A stretch of 6,306 nt of DNA from Erythrobacter sp. CCH5-A1 (GCF_001557115.1 NZ_LSKQ01000204.1:1-6306), one strand, 5' to 3'; positions 1-6,289 are shown, numbered from the stretch's first letter. The notes: generated by a model from the letters alone, not told the origin. Made by a program: numbers and translations.

Positions 1-24
1 TCGTGGTAGGTCCCATCCATAACG

Positions 25-62
25 TGTCCTTTCTGTCCTCTTCTGCCAATCAAGCAGGACAC
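25..62. repeat. Cluster of TGTCCT half-sites: two direct, one inverted
   Basis: TGTCCTTTC (25-33) is followed directly by TGTCCTCTTC (34-43), a near-exact tandem repeat of about 9 bases. AGGACAC at 56-62 is the perfect inverse of GTGTCCT at 24-30, giving 7-bp arms with a 25-base spacer. CTGC (43-46) and GCAG (54-57) also pair inside the same region. Direct plus inverted half-sites are typical of tyrosine recombinase or repressor binding sites, but the role here is inferred. AGGACAC recurs at 6284-6290 upstream of ardC. Confidence 0.5.
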
Positions 63-86
63 ATGATCCGAGCCCCCTCTTCTCTG

Positions 87-122
87 CCGGACAGGGAGGG
101 CCCGAGGGCCCTTCCTGTCCGG
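87..122. repeat. Near-perfect 17-bp inverted repeat upstream of ginA
   Basis: The arms are 87-103 and 106-122 with a 2-base centre (GA, 104-105). The outer 9 bases pair perfectly (CCGGACAGG with CCTGTCCGG), position 96 against 113 is a single G/T, and the inner 7 bases pair perfectly (AGGGCCC with GGGCCCT). It ends 20 bases before the ginA ATG. No T-run follows, so it does not look like an intrinsic terminator. It could be a recombinase or regulator binding site, a cruciform-forming site, or a leader hairpin controlling ginA. The repeat is seen directly; its function is unknown. Confidence 0.8.
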
Positions 123-132
123 TTGCAATCTT

Positions 133-137
133 GGGAG
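133..137 (+). promoter_or_regulatory. Shine-Dalgarno sequence of ginA
   Basis: GGGAG lies 5 bases before the ATG at 143. This supports ATG 143 over the in-frame TTG at 131 and GTG at 137, which overlap or precede the site. Confidence 0.6.
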
Positions 138-142
138 TGGGT

Positions 143-1276
143 ATGGCGCAGCTGTTGTTCTCGACGCCTGCATTCCGGCCCGACGGATCATCGGTGGAGA
201 ATGTCCCGATGCTGCTCGACGCCCGGATGCGGCTCGTCGAACCGGCCTGCGCATGGCTGATGCACGTTGCTTTGGTGCGCGGCAGGACCCGCAGCCCGCA
301 GACCTGGCGAACCTACGCTGAAGCTCTCTACGACTGGTGGCAGACGCTAGAGGCCAATGGCTGGGCCTGGGACGAGGTCGGTCCTGGCGAACTGGCCGCC
401 TATCGCGATCAGATGCTCCGGCCCCGTGGCGACAGCGGCAGACCGCTGGCACGCAGTACAATCAACGGGCGGCTCAGGACCATAGGGCGTTTCTACCGCT
501 GGAGCGTGGCGACCGGACTGATGAAGCAGGTCCCGTTCGCAAGCCAGGAAATCGCGTTGTCGCGCAGTCGCCCGCAGGCGTTCCTGGCCCATGTCGATGC
601 CACCGGCGGTCGAATCCGGGCCAACGAGCTTACCGTGCGGCATATGCCGATGTTGCCGCGCCCGCTCGCGCCGGAAGCGATCCGGCGCATCATGGCCGCA
701 ATGCCGGCACGCGACAGACTGATCGTTGAATGGGCAGTGACTACGGGAATCCGTCGGATGGAAGTGGCGGGCCTGACCGTGCGTCATCTGAAAGGGGCCG
801 GCAGTGAACCGATGGTGCCAGTGCAGATCGACGAAACCAAGGGTGGGCGGTCGCGAATAATATATCCACCGGCCCCGCTGGTCGATCGTACCCGTGCCTA
901 TGTGCGGGAAGAGCGGGCGGTCCTCGTCCGTCGTGCGGCGACAAAACGGGCAGATCGCGATCCCGAGGCTCTGTTCCTGACTTGTCGGGGGCAGCCCATG
1001 AAACCGCGCAGGGTTGGCGCGATGTTCACGGCTGCCGCCGAGGCAGCGGGTGTGACGGCGACGTTCCATGCGCTGCGACATACCTTCGCCGCCGCCATGC
1101 TGCGGTTCCTGCAACGCGAAGCCCGGGCCAATCCCGAACTCAATCCCTTGCTCGCGTTGCAGGTGCTGCTCGGCCACGCCGATCTGGCAACCACCGCGGT
1201 ATACCTGCGCGTTGTCGAAACCGACCTCTCGGCAATCGAGACCTCGGTCGACGATCTCTATGCGGCGCTGCTGTAA
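143..1276 (+). CDS. ginA: Tyrosine recombinase GinA, first integrase of the GInt trio
   Basis: A tyrosine site-specific recombinase of 377 aa that would cut and rejoin DNA at the island's attachment sites together with the downstream products. An N-terminal SAM-like core-binding domain spans about residues 30-125. The catalytic domain spans about 170-365 and keeps the full active-site set: R204 in TGIRRMEV, K233 in ETKGG, H309 and R312 in HALRH, H345 in LLGHAD and the nucleophile Y354 in TTAVY. There is no C-terminal cysteine-rich extension, unlike the two downstream genes. The start at ATG 143 is chosen because GGGAG precedes it by 5 bases; TTG 131 would add only four residues. The stop overlaps the ginB start (TAATG). 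The gene name comes from operon architecture as well as family, since GinA resembles generic integrases. It could alternatively be called a TnpA-like integrase of the Tn554 group. Confidence 0.88.
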   Translation: MAQLLFSTPAFRPDGSSVENVPMLLDARMRLVEPACAWLMHVALVRGRTRSPQTWRTYAEALYDWWQTLEANGWAWDEVGPGELAAYRDQMLRPRGDSGRPLARSTINGRLRTIGRFYRWSVATGLMKQVPFASQEIALSRSRPQAFLAHVDATGGRIRANELTVRHMPMLPRPLAPEAIRRIMAAMPARDRLIVEWAVTTGIRRMEVAGLTVRHLKGAGSEPMVPVQIDETKGGRSRIIYPPAPLVDRTRAYVREERAVLVRRAATKRADRDPEALFLTCRGQPMKPRRVGAMFTAAAEAAGVTATFHALRHTFAAAMLRFLQREARANPELNPLLALQVLLGHADLATTAVYLRVVETDLSAIETSVDDLYAALL

Positions 1277-3048
1277 TGCCGCGTCGGCAAAAGGACTACC
1301 GGGTCGAGCCATCGCCGAAGCCGCTGATCGGCAATCCGGGCGCATTGCTGGTCAATGTCGTAGATGCCGACGGCCAGCTCGAATGCGCGTTCGACTTCTC
1401 GATCTTCGATCGGCCGACGATGGCTGCCGAGTGGGCGCTCGCGTTCCGGCATCACTATGCTGCCAAACAACCGGCCAACAGAGGCTCAGCGTTCCGTACT
1501 TTGAAGTTCTGGTTTGCGTTCCTTGCCGAATACGATTCCGCCATCTTAGCCACGCGCGACGTCGATAGCGGCATTCTCAATGCGTTTATCGTTTGGCTCG
1601 GCACGAGGCCCTGGAGCAAGGGGTCACGGTATACTGTCTGGTCGATCATCAAGCAGCACATGGCCTGGCTCAAGCGCAACCGGCCCGACCTGGTTCACCC
1701 CGAACTCGAAATCCCGTTCAATCCGTTCCCCCGCAAGAATGCGGAAGCGCGCCAGCGTGAGGCACTGAGCCGCGATGAAATGGAACGCGTGCTCACGGCG
1801 GCCCATCGGGACATCGAAACAGCCTGGGCACTGTTCGAGGAAGGCCGCGCTGCGCTGGCTCGGGTCGATCGCAAGGCCATTGTCTCCGAACCCGACCTCG
1901 CCAAGCTCGATCTCGACGATATCGGGGTCATGCTCGCGGTGATCGACGGTCGGTTCGGCGGCGTGCCACCCAAAGTCGGCGACATGTTGAGAAAGGGCGC
2001 GGGCCTCTCGCATCTCCACTTCGCCATGATCCGCCATGGTGGCATGGGCGAAATCGCGGGGCGGCTGTTTGCGCTGCCGGATACGATCGTTGCCTATATG
2101 ATCGCCATCGGCGCGCAAACCTTTGCAAATGCCGAGGCCCTCAGGCTGATGCGGCGCGACTGCCTGAGCGAGCATCTGCTGCTCGAAGGCAGGGTTCTGG
2201 TCAGTTGGCGCAAGGGGCGCGCGGGACGTGAACAGCGCCGCAGCTTCCTGCGCGACAAAAGCTCCTCGGTGCCCGTGCTGATCGATCAGGTTCTGGCTAT
2301 GACCGAAAGGCTGGTGTCGCATACGCCACGCCGCGACCAGAGTTATCTCTTCCTCACCGGGATGATACACGGGTCTCGCAGAGTCGGTGTGATCCCCGGC
2401 TATCTGGCCACGAAACTTACCCGGCGGTTTGTGGAGCGCCATGGCCTGCTGGGCGACGATGGCAAGCCGCTCAAACTGACGCTGGCGGCGCTGCGCGCAT
2501 CGGGGCTCACACTAGCGCACGAGCGGCTCGGGCATGATATCCTGAAGACGCAAGTGCTGGCCAACCATGCTACTCCAGACACGACACAGCGCTATGTGGA
2601 CCGGCCCCGCGTCCGAAAGGCGCAAGCGCTGGCAATCGGCAGGTTGCAAGCCCGGTTTGTGGAAATGGTCCGGGGCGATGTCGAGTCCCCGCCCGGGACG
2701 GAGGTGCTTCCCGATCTGCGCCACGCGACCGCAGGCGGATTTATCTGTAGCGATCCCCTTGCCGGCGCTGCCGAGGGACAGCGCAAGGGCGAGCTGTGTA
2801 CGGCCTGGCTCGGATGCTTCACCTGCCCCAATGCCGTGATCCCGCTCAACGAGGACGTGCTGGTTCGCCTGCTGGCGACGCGGGCAGCGCTCACCGACGC
2901 GCGTGCCGCCATGGCTCCCGAACGCTGGCGGCTGCTTTATGCACCCAAGCTGGAAATCCTCGAGCGCGATATCCTGCCCCGGTTCTGCGAGGCGATGCTC
3001 GAAGCAGTTTCGAGGATGTCACTGCCACAGCTGCCGCCAGTCGAATGA
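1276..3048 (+). CDS. ginB: Large tyrosine recombinase-like protein GinB with altered catalytic set
   Basis: The second protein of the trio, 590 aa. The N-terminal core-binding region spans about residues 45-150, a helical linker about 155-260, the catalytic-type domain about 265-450 and a C-terminal extension 480-590. By manual alignment K313 (WRKGR), R407 (AALRASG), H431 (NHATPD) and Y440 (TTQRY) occupy the active-site Lys, second Arg, last His and Tyr positions. The first catalytic Arg appears replaced by A284 or N285 (QTFANAEAL), and the His of HxxR by A404. This points to a specialised or partner-dependent recombinase, possibly a trait of the lineage rather than recent damage, because the frame is intact. 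The extension has C491, C508, C514 and C517 (GCFTCPN), a possible zinc-binding cluster. The ATG overlaps the ginA stop by one base and has no clear Shine-Dalgarno, so translation is probably coupled to ginA. Resembles Tn554 TnpB-type proteins in size. Confidence 0.82.
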   Translation: MPRRQKDYRVEPSPKPLIGNPGALLVNVVDADGQLECAFDFSIFDRPTMAAEWALAFRHHYAAKQPANRGSAFRTLKFWFAFLAEYDSAILATRDVDSGILNAFIVWLGTRPWSKGSRYTVWSIIKQHMAWLKRNRPDLVHPELEIPFNPFPRKNAEARQREALSRDEMERVLTAAHRDIETAWALFEEGRAALARVDRKAIVSEPDLAKLDLDDIGVMLAVIDGRFGGVPPKVGDMLRKGAGLSHLHFAMIRHGGMGEIAGRLFALPDTIVAYMIAIGAQTFANAEALRLMRRDCLSEHLLLEGRVLVSWRKGRAGREQRRSFLRDKSSSVPVLIDQVLAMTERLVSHTPRRDQSYLFLTGMIHGSRRVGVIPGYLATKLTRRFVERHGLLGDDGKPLKLTLAALRASGLTLAHERLGHDILKTQVLANHATPDTTQRYVDRPRVRKAQALAIGRLQARFVEMVRGDVESPPGTEVLPDLRHATAGGFICSDPLAGAAEGQRKGELCTAWLGCFTCPNAVIPLNEDVLVRLLATRAALTDARAAMAPERWRLLYAPKLEILERDILPRFCEAMLEAVSRMSLPQLPPVE

Positions 3049-4880
3049 ACCAGCACCCCCACCCACTCACGCAGTCGTCGCCATCCTGGGAGGATGCGCG
3101 GCTTTCCCCGTGGAGCCGGTTCGGCGACGATGAATGGCGGCTCGATATCCGCACTGCGGGTCGCCGCGCGGATCAGAAGCGGTTCAGTTGGGCGTTGGCC
3201 ATGCCGGAGCACACGCGCATCGGGAACAGTGATCATGCTCAGCTTGTCCGCGCCGCCAAGCACTTCCTCTGGTCGATGCACTATCATCCTCCATCAGGGC
3301 GCAAACGCTCGTCTCCGGCGTCGATCCATCACAAAGCAATGTTGCTGCGCGCGCTGCTGGAATGGATGGCATGCGAAGGACACTCGCGCTTTGCCGGGAT
3401 CGATCCAGCTTCGGTCGAACAACTTTGCAAATGGTTGCGCAGTCGTCCTGCACGCGCCGGCGGAGGCAAAGGCAATATCTCAACTGCCACAATCACGAAC
3501 TATCTGCTCGTGATCAAAGACCTTTATCGTCAGCGGGAAAAGCTGAACGATGCGCCACTGGTCGATCCGCTGCCGCTGGAAACGACCTATGAGGCCGCCG
3601 GCCACACCAGGGCGACCAAGGGCGTCATACCGTTCATCCCCGAAGACGTGGCCGTTGCAATCCTGAGCGAAGCCCTGCGGTGGGTCGAGGAGCATGGCGA
3701 TACGATCGTCGCAGCCGAAACGATCCGCCGCGAAGCGCGAGCGCAGGGTCTGCGGCGCGGCAAGCGCCAGGCATCTGATCATGTTAGAGCGGCGCTGAGG
3801 CTCGCATCGCTGGCCGGACCATCGGGCGAACGGTTCGATGGCGCCTATGCAGTTCGGCACGCCGCCGTCCACCTCGTCGAGGCGTGCTATATCTTGATCG
3901 CGGGCTTCGTCGGGATGCGGTCCAGCGAAATCCTGTCAATGAAAACAGGGGCAATCGAGCATCACCCGATCGGCGAAACCGGCGTTAATCAGGCATATGT
4001 CGTGTCCCGGCTGTTCAAGACTGTCGATGATCTCGATGGCCGTAGGGAGCGCTGGGTTGCCCCGGCACCGGTCGTGCGCGCGGTGGAGCTGCTCGAGCAG
4101 CTGAGCGCGCCGCTGCGCGAAGCCTCGGGCCGCGACGATCTGTTCCTGGTGAAGAACACGCAGTATGGCCAAATCGTGCCGGTGACGCACATGCATATCG
4201 CCTGGCGCATCAATGACTTTGCGCGGCATGTCGGCATCCCCGATCATGATGGGAAACCCTGGAGGTTCAGCACGCACCAGTTCCGTAAGACCTTTGCCCG
4301 GTTTATTGCCAGGCGCGACCGTACCCAGCTTCTGGGCCTGGCCGAGCACTTCAAGCATGCTTCCGTTGCCATGACCGCGCGGGGCTACGTCGGCAACGAC
4401 TTCGACCTGCATGGCCTCATCGACCACGAAGCCCGCGCCGAAACCGCAGCCGCCCTCGATCGCCTGCTCGCCGCGAAACGGCTCGGCGGCAAGATGGGCG
4501 AACGTATCGTCGCCGGAAACGCCCGGTTCCGCGGCCGCGCGGGAGAACAGGTACGCCGAGACTATGTTGCGTTCATCCTCAAGGAGACTGATCTTCGCAT
4601 CCATGCCTGCGACTATGGCTGGTGCGTGTTCCAGCAGGAGACCTCCCGCTGCGGCGGCGAACTGCAACCGAATGAGGTCGGACGAGCGCCGGCGGTCTGC
4701 CTCTCATGCGCCAACATGGTGATCGAAGCGAAGCACGGAGCCTACTGGCGGGATCGCCGGAGACGCAATGCTGCGCTGTTGCCGGAGGCCAATCCGATGA
4801 CGGCGGCCGTGCTCAATGAGGCGATCGGACAATGCGAGCGGGTGCTCACGCAAATCGGAGATGACGATGGGCAAGGATGA
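3045..4880 (+). CDS. ginC: Large tyrosine recombinase GinC
   Basis: The third recombinase of the trio, 611 aa. The N-terminal core-binding region spans about residues 60-170. The catalytic domain spans about 195-460 and carries a charged, helical insertion at about 212-265. The catalytic set looks complete: R292 in GMRSSE, K325 in RLFKT, H411 and R414 in STHQFRKTF, H438 in FKHAS and the nucleophile Y448 in TARGYVG. The His-to-Tyr spacing is one residue longer than in GinA and GinB. A C-terminal extension has five cysteines, C522, C527, C536, C552 and C555 (VCLSC), suggesting a metal-binding module like that at the end of GinB. The start overlaps the ginB stop in ATGA and lacks an obvious Shine-Dalgarno, indicating termination-reinitiation coupling. 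The likely role is a strand-exchange or target-recognition partner for GinA and GinB at the island ends; the exact division of labour is not readable from sequence. Confidence 0.84.
   Translation: MNQHPHPLTQSSPSWEDARLSPWSRFGDDEWRLDIRTAGRRADQKRFSWALAMPEHTRIGNSDHAQLVRAAKHFLWSMHYHPPSGRKRSSPASIHHKAMLLRALLEWMACEGHSRFAGIDPASVEQLCKWLRSRPARAGGGKGNISTATITNYLLVIKDLYRQREKLNDAPLVDPLPLETTYEAAGHTRATKGVIPFIPEDVAVAILSEALRWVEEHGDTIVAAETIRREARAQGLRRGKRQASDHVRAALRLASLAGPSGERFDGAYAVRHAAVHLVEACYILIAGFVGMRSSEILSMKTGAIEHHPIGETGVNQAYVVSRLFKTVDDLDGRRERWVAPAPVVRAVELLEQLSAPLREASGRDDLFLVKNTQYGQIVPVTHMHIAWRINDFARHVGIPDHDGKPWRFSTHQFRKTFARFIARRDRTQLLGLAEHFKHASVAMTARGYVGNDFDLHGLIDHEARAETAAALDRLLAAKRLGGKMGERIVAGNARFRGRAGEQVRRDYVAFILKETDLRIHACDYGWCVFQQETSRCGGELQPNEVGRAPAVCLSCANMVIEAKHGAYWRDRRRRNAALLPEANPMTAAVLNEAIGQCERVLTQIGDDDGQG
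4857..4860 (+). promoter_or_regulatory. Shine-Dalgarno sequence of ginD inside ginC
   Basis: GGAG ends 6 bases before the ATG at 4867. The in-frame ATG at 4861 directly abuts the site and is too close, so 4867 is the preferred start. This is the only downstream gene of the operon with a clear site of its own. Confidence 0.55.
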
Positions 4881-5310
4881 TCAGGGGCAGCGCTGGCAAT
4901 CCGCGGCAAGGAGCTACCGGGCGGCGCTGGCGAGGCTGGTGCGCGGCGAAGGGCGCCACGCCGACCATGCGGGACGCGTGGTGAAGATCACGCCGACTTC
5001 GGTCGCGCGCGAAGCGGGACGCAGTCGCAATCCGCTCTATACGAGCCATCGGGACATCCTCGACGAGATCGAAGCTGCGGCAGGACCAGGCACGCCCGCA
5101 CGCGACCTGGCAGCGCGCATCGCCACGCTCGAGACCGAGCTGACGCACCTCAGGGCCGATGCCCGGCGTCACGCCGAGGAGCGGCGCGAACTCGCCAGCG
5201 AGAACCTGACGCTGTTGCACCGCGCCCGAAGCGCAGAGGATCGGCTCACGGCGCTCCTGCGGCGAATGCCTGAGGCATCCACCGCAGGTGCCATCATGCA
5301 GCCACGCTGA
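4867..5310 (+). CDS. ginD: Small helical DNA-binding-type accessory protein GinD
   Basis: A 147-aa protein required alongside the three recombinases in characterised GInts, where it is described as a small helix-loop-helix type protein. Here residues about 40-69 (ITPTSVAREAGRSRNPLY and following) look like a helix-turn-helix of the kind found in TetR-type or DUF6262 proteins. Residues about 78-132 are rich in Glu, Arg, Leu and Ala in a heptad-like pattern, suggesting a coiled coil for dimerisation. It is analogous in position and size to TnpC of Tn554-like elements. A role as directionality factor, recombinase-complex assembly factor or operon regulator is inferred. The start at ATG 4867 overlaps ginC by 14 bases; starts at 4816 or 4861 are possible but lack good spacing to GGAG. 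The last 17 bases overlap the end of the convergent ardC gene. Confidence 0.78.
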   Translation: MGKDDQGQRWQSAARSYRAALARLVRGEGRHADHAGRVVKITPTSVAREAGRSRNPLYTSHRDILDEIEAAAGPGTPARDLAARIATLETELTHLRADARRHAEERRELASENLTLLHRARSAEDRLTALLRRMPEASTAGAIMQPR

Positions 5311-6193
5311 GTTGTTCGGGCTGCTGCGTATGCATCCAGTCAGCTGCCGCCTGCGCTTTGCTCGCCAGCGTGAAAATCGCGCGAGCGTCGGCCTTGAGCA
5401 CGCGTAGCCAGGACGCGATGTACGCCGCATGGTCCGGCCGTGGATGGTGCGCGATACCGAGATCTGCCATGACCAAGGCGGCTCCCAGATCTGCGATGGC
5501 CTCCTCCGCTGCATATCTGTCCGATCCGAACCTGCCGGACAGATCACGGTCGCAGCGGGACGCCGCTCCTGTGGCATGCAGACCTTCATGGAAAAGCGTG
5601 CCATAATAAGCGGCAGGCTCCCTGAACTGTGCGAAGGGTGGCATTTGCACGCGATCTTCCGAAGGAATATAGTACGCCTCGTTGCCGCCATGCCGGCACT
5701 CAATGCCAAGGTTGCCCCAAAAGATATCGGCGTTCCGCATCCGCGCATCGTCGGACAGGAGATCGATGGTTGGTGGAGCATAACCCTCTACCTGCGCCTC
5801 GTTGAAAACGCTGTACCCCCGCGCAAACATGCGAGCGCGGCCACGCCCCTCCTGCTCGGAATCCCGGTCATCGGCATCCTCGCCGCGATCGTTGACCTTC
5901 CAGAAGACAATCGTGGTGGCCTGCTCGCCCTTGCGAACCTGGGCTCCCAGCGCTTGCCACTGACGATAGCTGGCCCAGCGTCCGGAACTGTAGCCTGCAG
6001 CCTGCGCCGCGATCCACAAGCTGAGAATGTTGGATCCCCGGTAAGCCTTGCCGGTGCCGGCGTTGATGGGGCGCGAGGTCGCTGATCCATCGTGATGCCA
6101 CGGCATTGTCCACGAGCCCGCCCCTGCCTCGATGGCGGCAACGATCTCGTTGGTGACGCGCGTGTATATATCGGTGCGTTCTTTGCTGCGCAT
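5294..6193 (-). CDS. ardC: ArdC-like anti-restriction protein (ssDNA-binding and zincin metallopeptidase domains)
   Basis: A full-length 299-aa ArdC-family protein. This cytoplasmic family occurs on conjugative plasmids and islands and protects incoming DNA from host restriction. The N-terminal domain, about residues 5-135, carries the expected ssDNA-binding features: ERTDIYTRVTNEIV, PWH (31-33), RPINAGTGKAYRG (41-53), NILSLW and RKGEQATTIVFWK (87-99). An acidic, low-complexity linker (about 103-120) follows. The C-terminal zincin domain has the zinc motif H202-E-G-L-H206 and a likely third ligand at E230 or E231 (AAEEAIADLGA). The ATG at 6193 is chosen because GGGAG (6206-6202) lies 8 bases upstream; an upstream ATG at 6259 would add 22 residues that do not resemble the family. 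It is convergent with ginD and overlaps it by 17 bases, and is probably island cargo. Whether it acts on restriction enzymes in this host is inference. Confidence 0.88.
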   Translation of the reverse strand: MRSKERTDIYTRVTNEIVAAIEAGAGSWTMPWHHDGSATSRPINAGTGKAYRGSNILSLWIAAQAAGYSSGRWASYRQWQALGAQVRKGEQATTIVFWKVNDRGEDADDRDSEQEGRGRARMFARGYSVFNEAQVEGYAPPTIDLLSDDARMRNADIFWGNLGIECRHGGNEAYYIPSEDRVQMPPFAQFREPAAYYGTLFHEGLHATGAASRCDRDLSGRFGSDRYAAEEAIADLGAALVMADLGIAHHPRPDHAAYIASWLRVLKADARAIFTLASKAQAAADWMHTQQPEQLSVAA

Positions 6194-6195
6194 GA

Positions 6196-6213
6196 TCAGG
6201 ACTCCCGTCCTGA
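6196..6213 (-). promoter_or_regulatory. Perfect hairpin enclosing the ardC Shine-Dalgarno
   Basis: On the ardC mRNA strand, TCAGGAC pairs with GTCCTGA (7 bp, no mismatch) around a four-base loop GGGA, which fits the stable GNRA tetraloop pattern. The GGGAG Shine-Dalgarno occupies the loop plus the first base of the 3' arm, and the stem ends two bases before the ATG. The structure could limit ribosome access until melted or bound by a protein. On DNA it could equally be an operator. It is seen directly; regulation is inferred. Confidence 0.6.
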
Positions 6214-6270
6214 AATCGCACAGCAGGCCGTACGATGGTTGGGAAACAGCAGCGCGCAAAGGCCATCGAC

Positions 6271-6289
6271 TGTCCTCGAAATGAGGACA
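6271..6289. repeat. Palindrome TGTCCTC-N5-GAGGACA upstream of ardC
   Basis: Perfect 7-bp arms (6271-6277 and 6283-6289) surround a 5-base centre (GAAAT), about 80 bases upstream of the ardC ATG. The size and symmetry fit a dimeric regulator operator, or paired inverted half-sites as in a tyrosine recombinase core. The GGACA core is shared with both inverted repeats upstream of ginA. A TATGTA-like box lies further upstream on the ardC strand (6305-6300), but the window ends before a -35 could be seen. Confidence 0.5.

Larger units (their letters stand above)
1..142. other. Non-coding, repeat-rich leader upstream of ginA
   Basis: No convincing gene occupies this stretch. It holds a tandem 9-base repeat beginning TGTCCT (25-43), an inverted copy of the same motif (56-62), and a strong inverted repeat (87-122). 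In GInts the region just upstream of ginA borders the chromosomal junction, so recombinase core or arm sites and the operon promoter are expected near here (inference). I could not identify a confident -35/-10 pair. CATGAT at 62-67 resembles a -10 box but has no good -35 partner. Confidence 0.6.
143..5310 (+). mobile_element. Integration/excision module of a GInt-type genomic island (ginABCD operon)
   Basis: Four co-directional, mutually overlapping genes encode three large tyrosine recombinase-family proteins (377, 590 and 611 aa) and a small helical protein (147 aa). This gene number, order and size pattern matches the ginABCD operon of GInts, genomic islands in which all four products are reported to be required for integration and excision. 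Tn554-type transposons also pair a small and a large recombinase with a short TnpC, but they have two recombinases, not three. RIT elements have three recombinases, but all are small (about 300-400 aa) and there is no fourth gene. The operon has no visible frameshift or internal stop, so it looks intact. Island boundaries and attachment sites cannot be placed: only the operon end is present, and the other end lies outside the window. Confidence 0.83.

Noticed and set aside
62..67. CATGAT as a -10 promoter box for ginA
   Set aside because: No acceptable -35 element at 16-18 bases upstream, so the match alone is not enough.
3..260. Open frame of 85 codons across the leader into ginA
   Set aside because: It starts at the window edge, runs through both inverted repeats, overlaps ginA in another frame and its Ser/Arg/Cys-rich translation resembles nothing.
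347..1345. Long minus-strand open frame of 332 codons opposite ginA
   Set aside because: It lies antisense to a gene with a complete recombinase active site, its translation is rich in Arg, His and Pro with no recognisable motif, and GC-rich DNA commonly yields such frames.
1624..2442. Minus-strand open frame of 272 codons opposite ginB, and a similar one (243 codons) at 3936-4667 opposite ginC
   Set aside because: Both are fully covered by well-supported recombinase genes on the other strand, with no start-site signal or recognisable domain.
143..4880. RIT (recombinase in trio) element
   Set aside because: RIT recombinases are all about 300-400 aa and lack a fourth gene; here two are about 600 aa with cysteine-rich tails and a small ginD-like gene follows.
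5298..5324. Possible bidirectional terminator between ginD and ardC (GCAGCC / GGCTGC)
   Set aside because: Only 6 bp of pairing with a 15-base loop and no T-run on either strand.
5515..5544. 9-bp inverted repeat ATCTGTCCG / CGGACAGAT inside ardC
   Set aside because: It falls on the conserved coding segment around DLSGRFGSDRY, so codon content explains it adequately; it does contain the same GGACA core as the intergenic repeats, so a motif scan could revisit it.
5429..6085. Plus-strand open frame of 218 codons opposite ardC
   Set aside because: It is antisense to a clear ArdC protein with HExxH and conserved N-terminal motifs; no domain is recognisable in the opposite frame.
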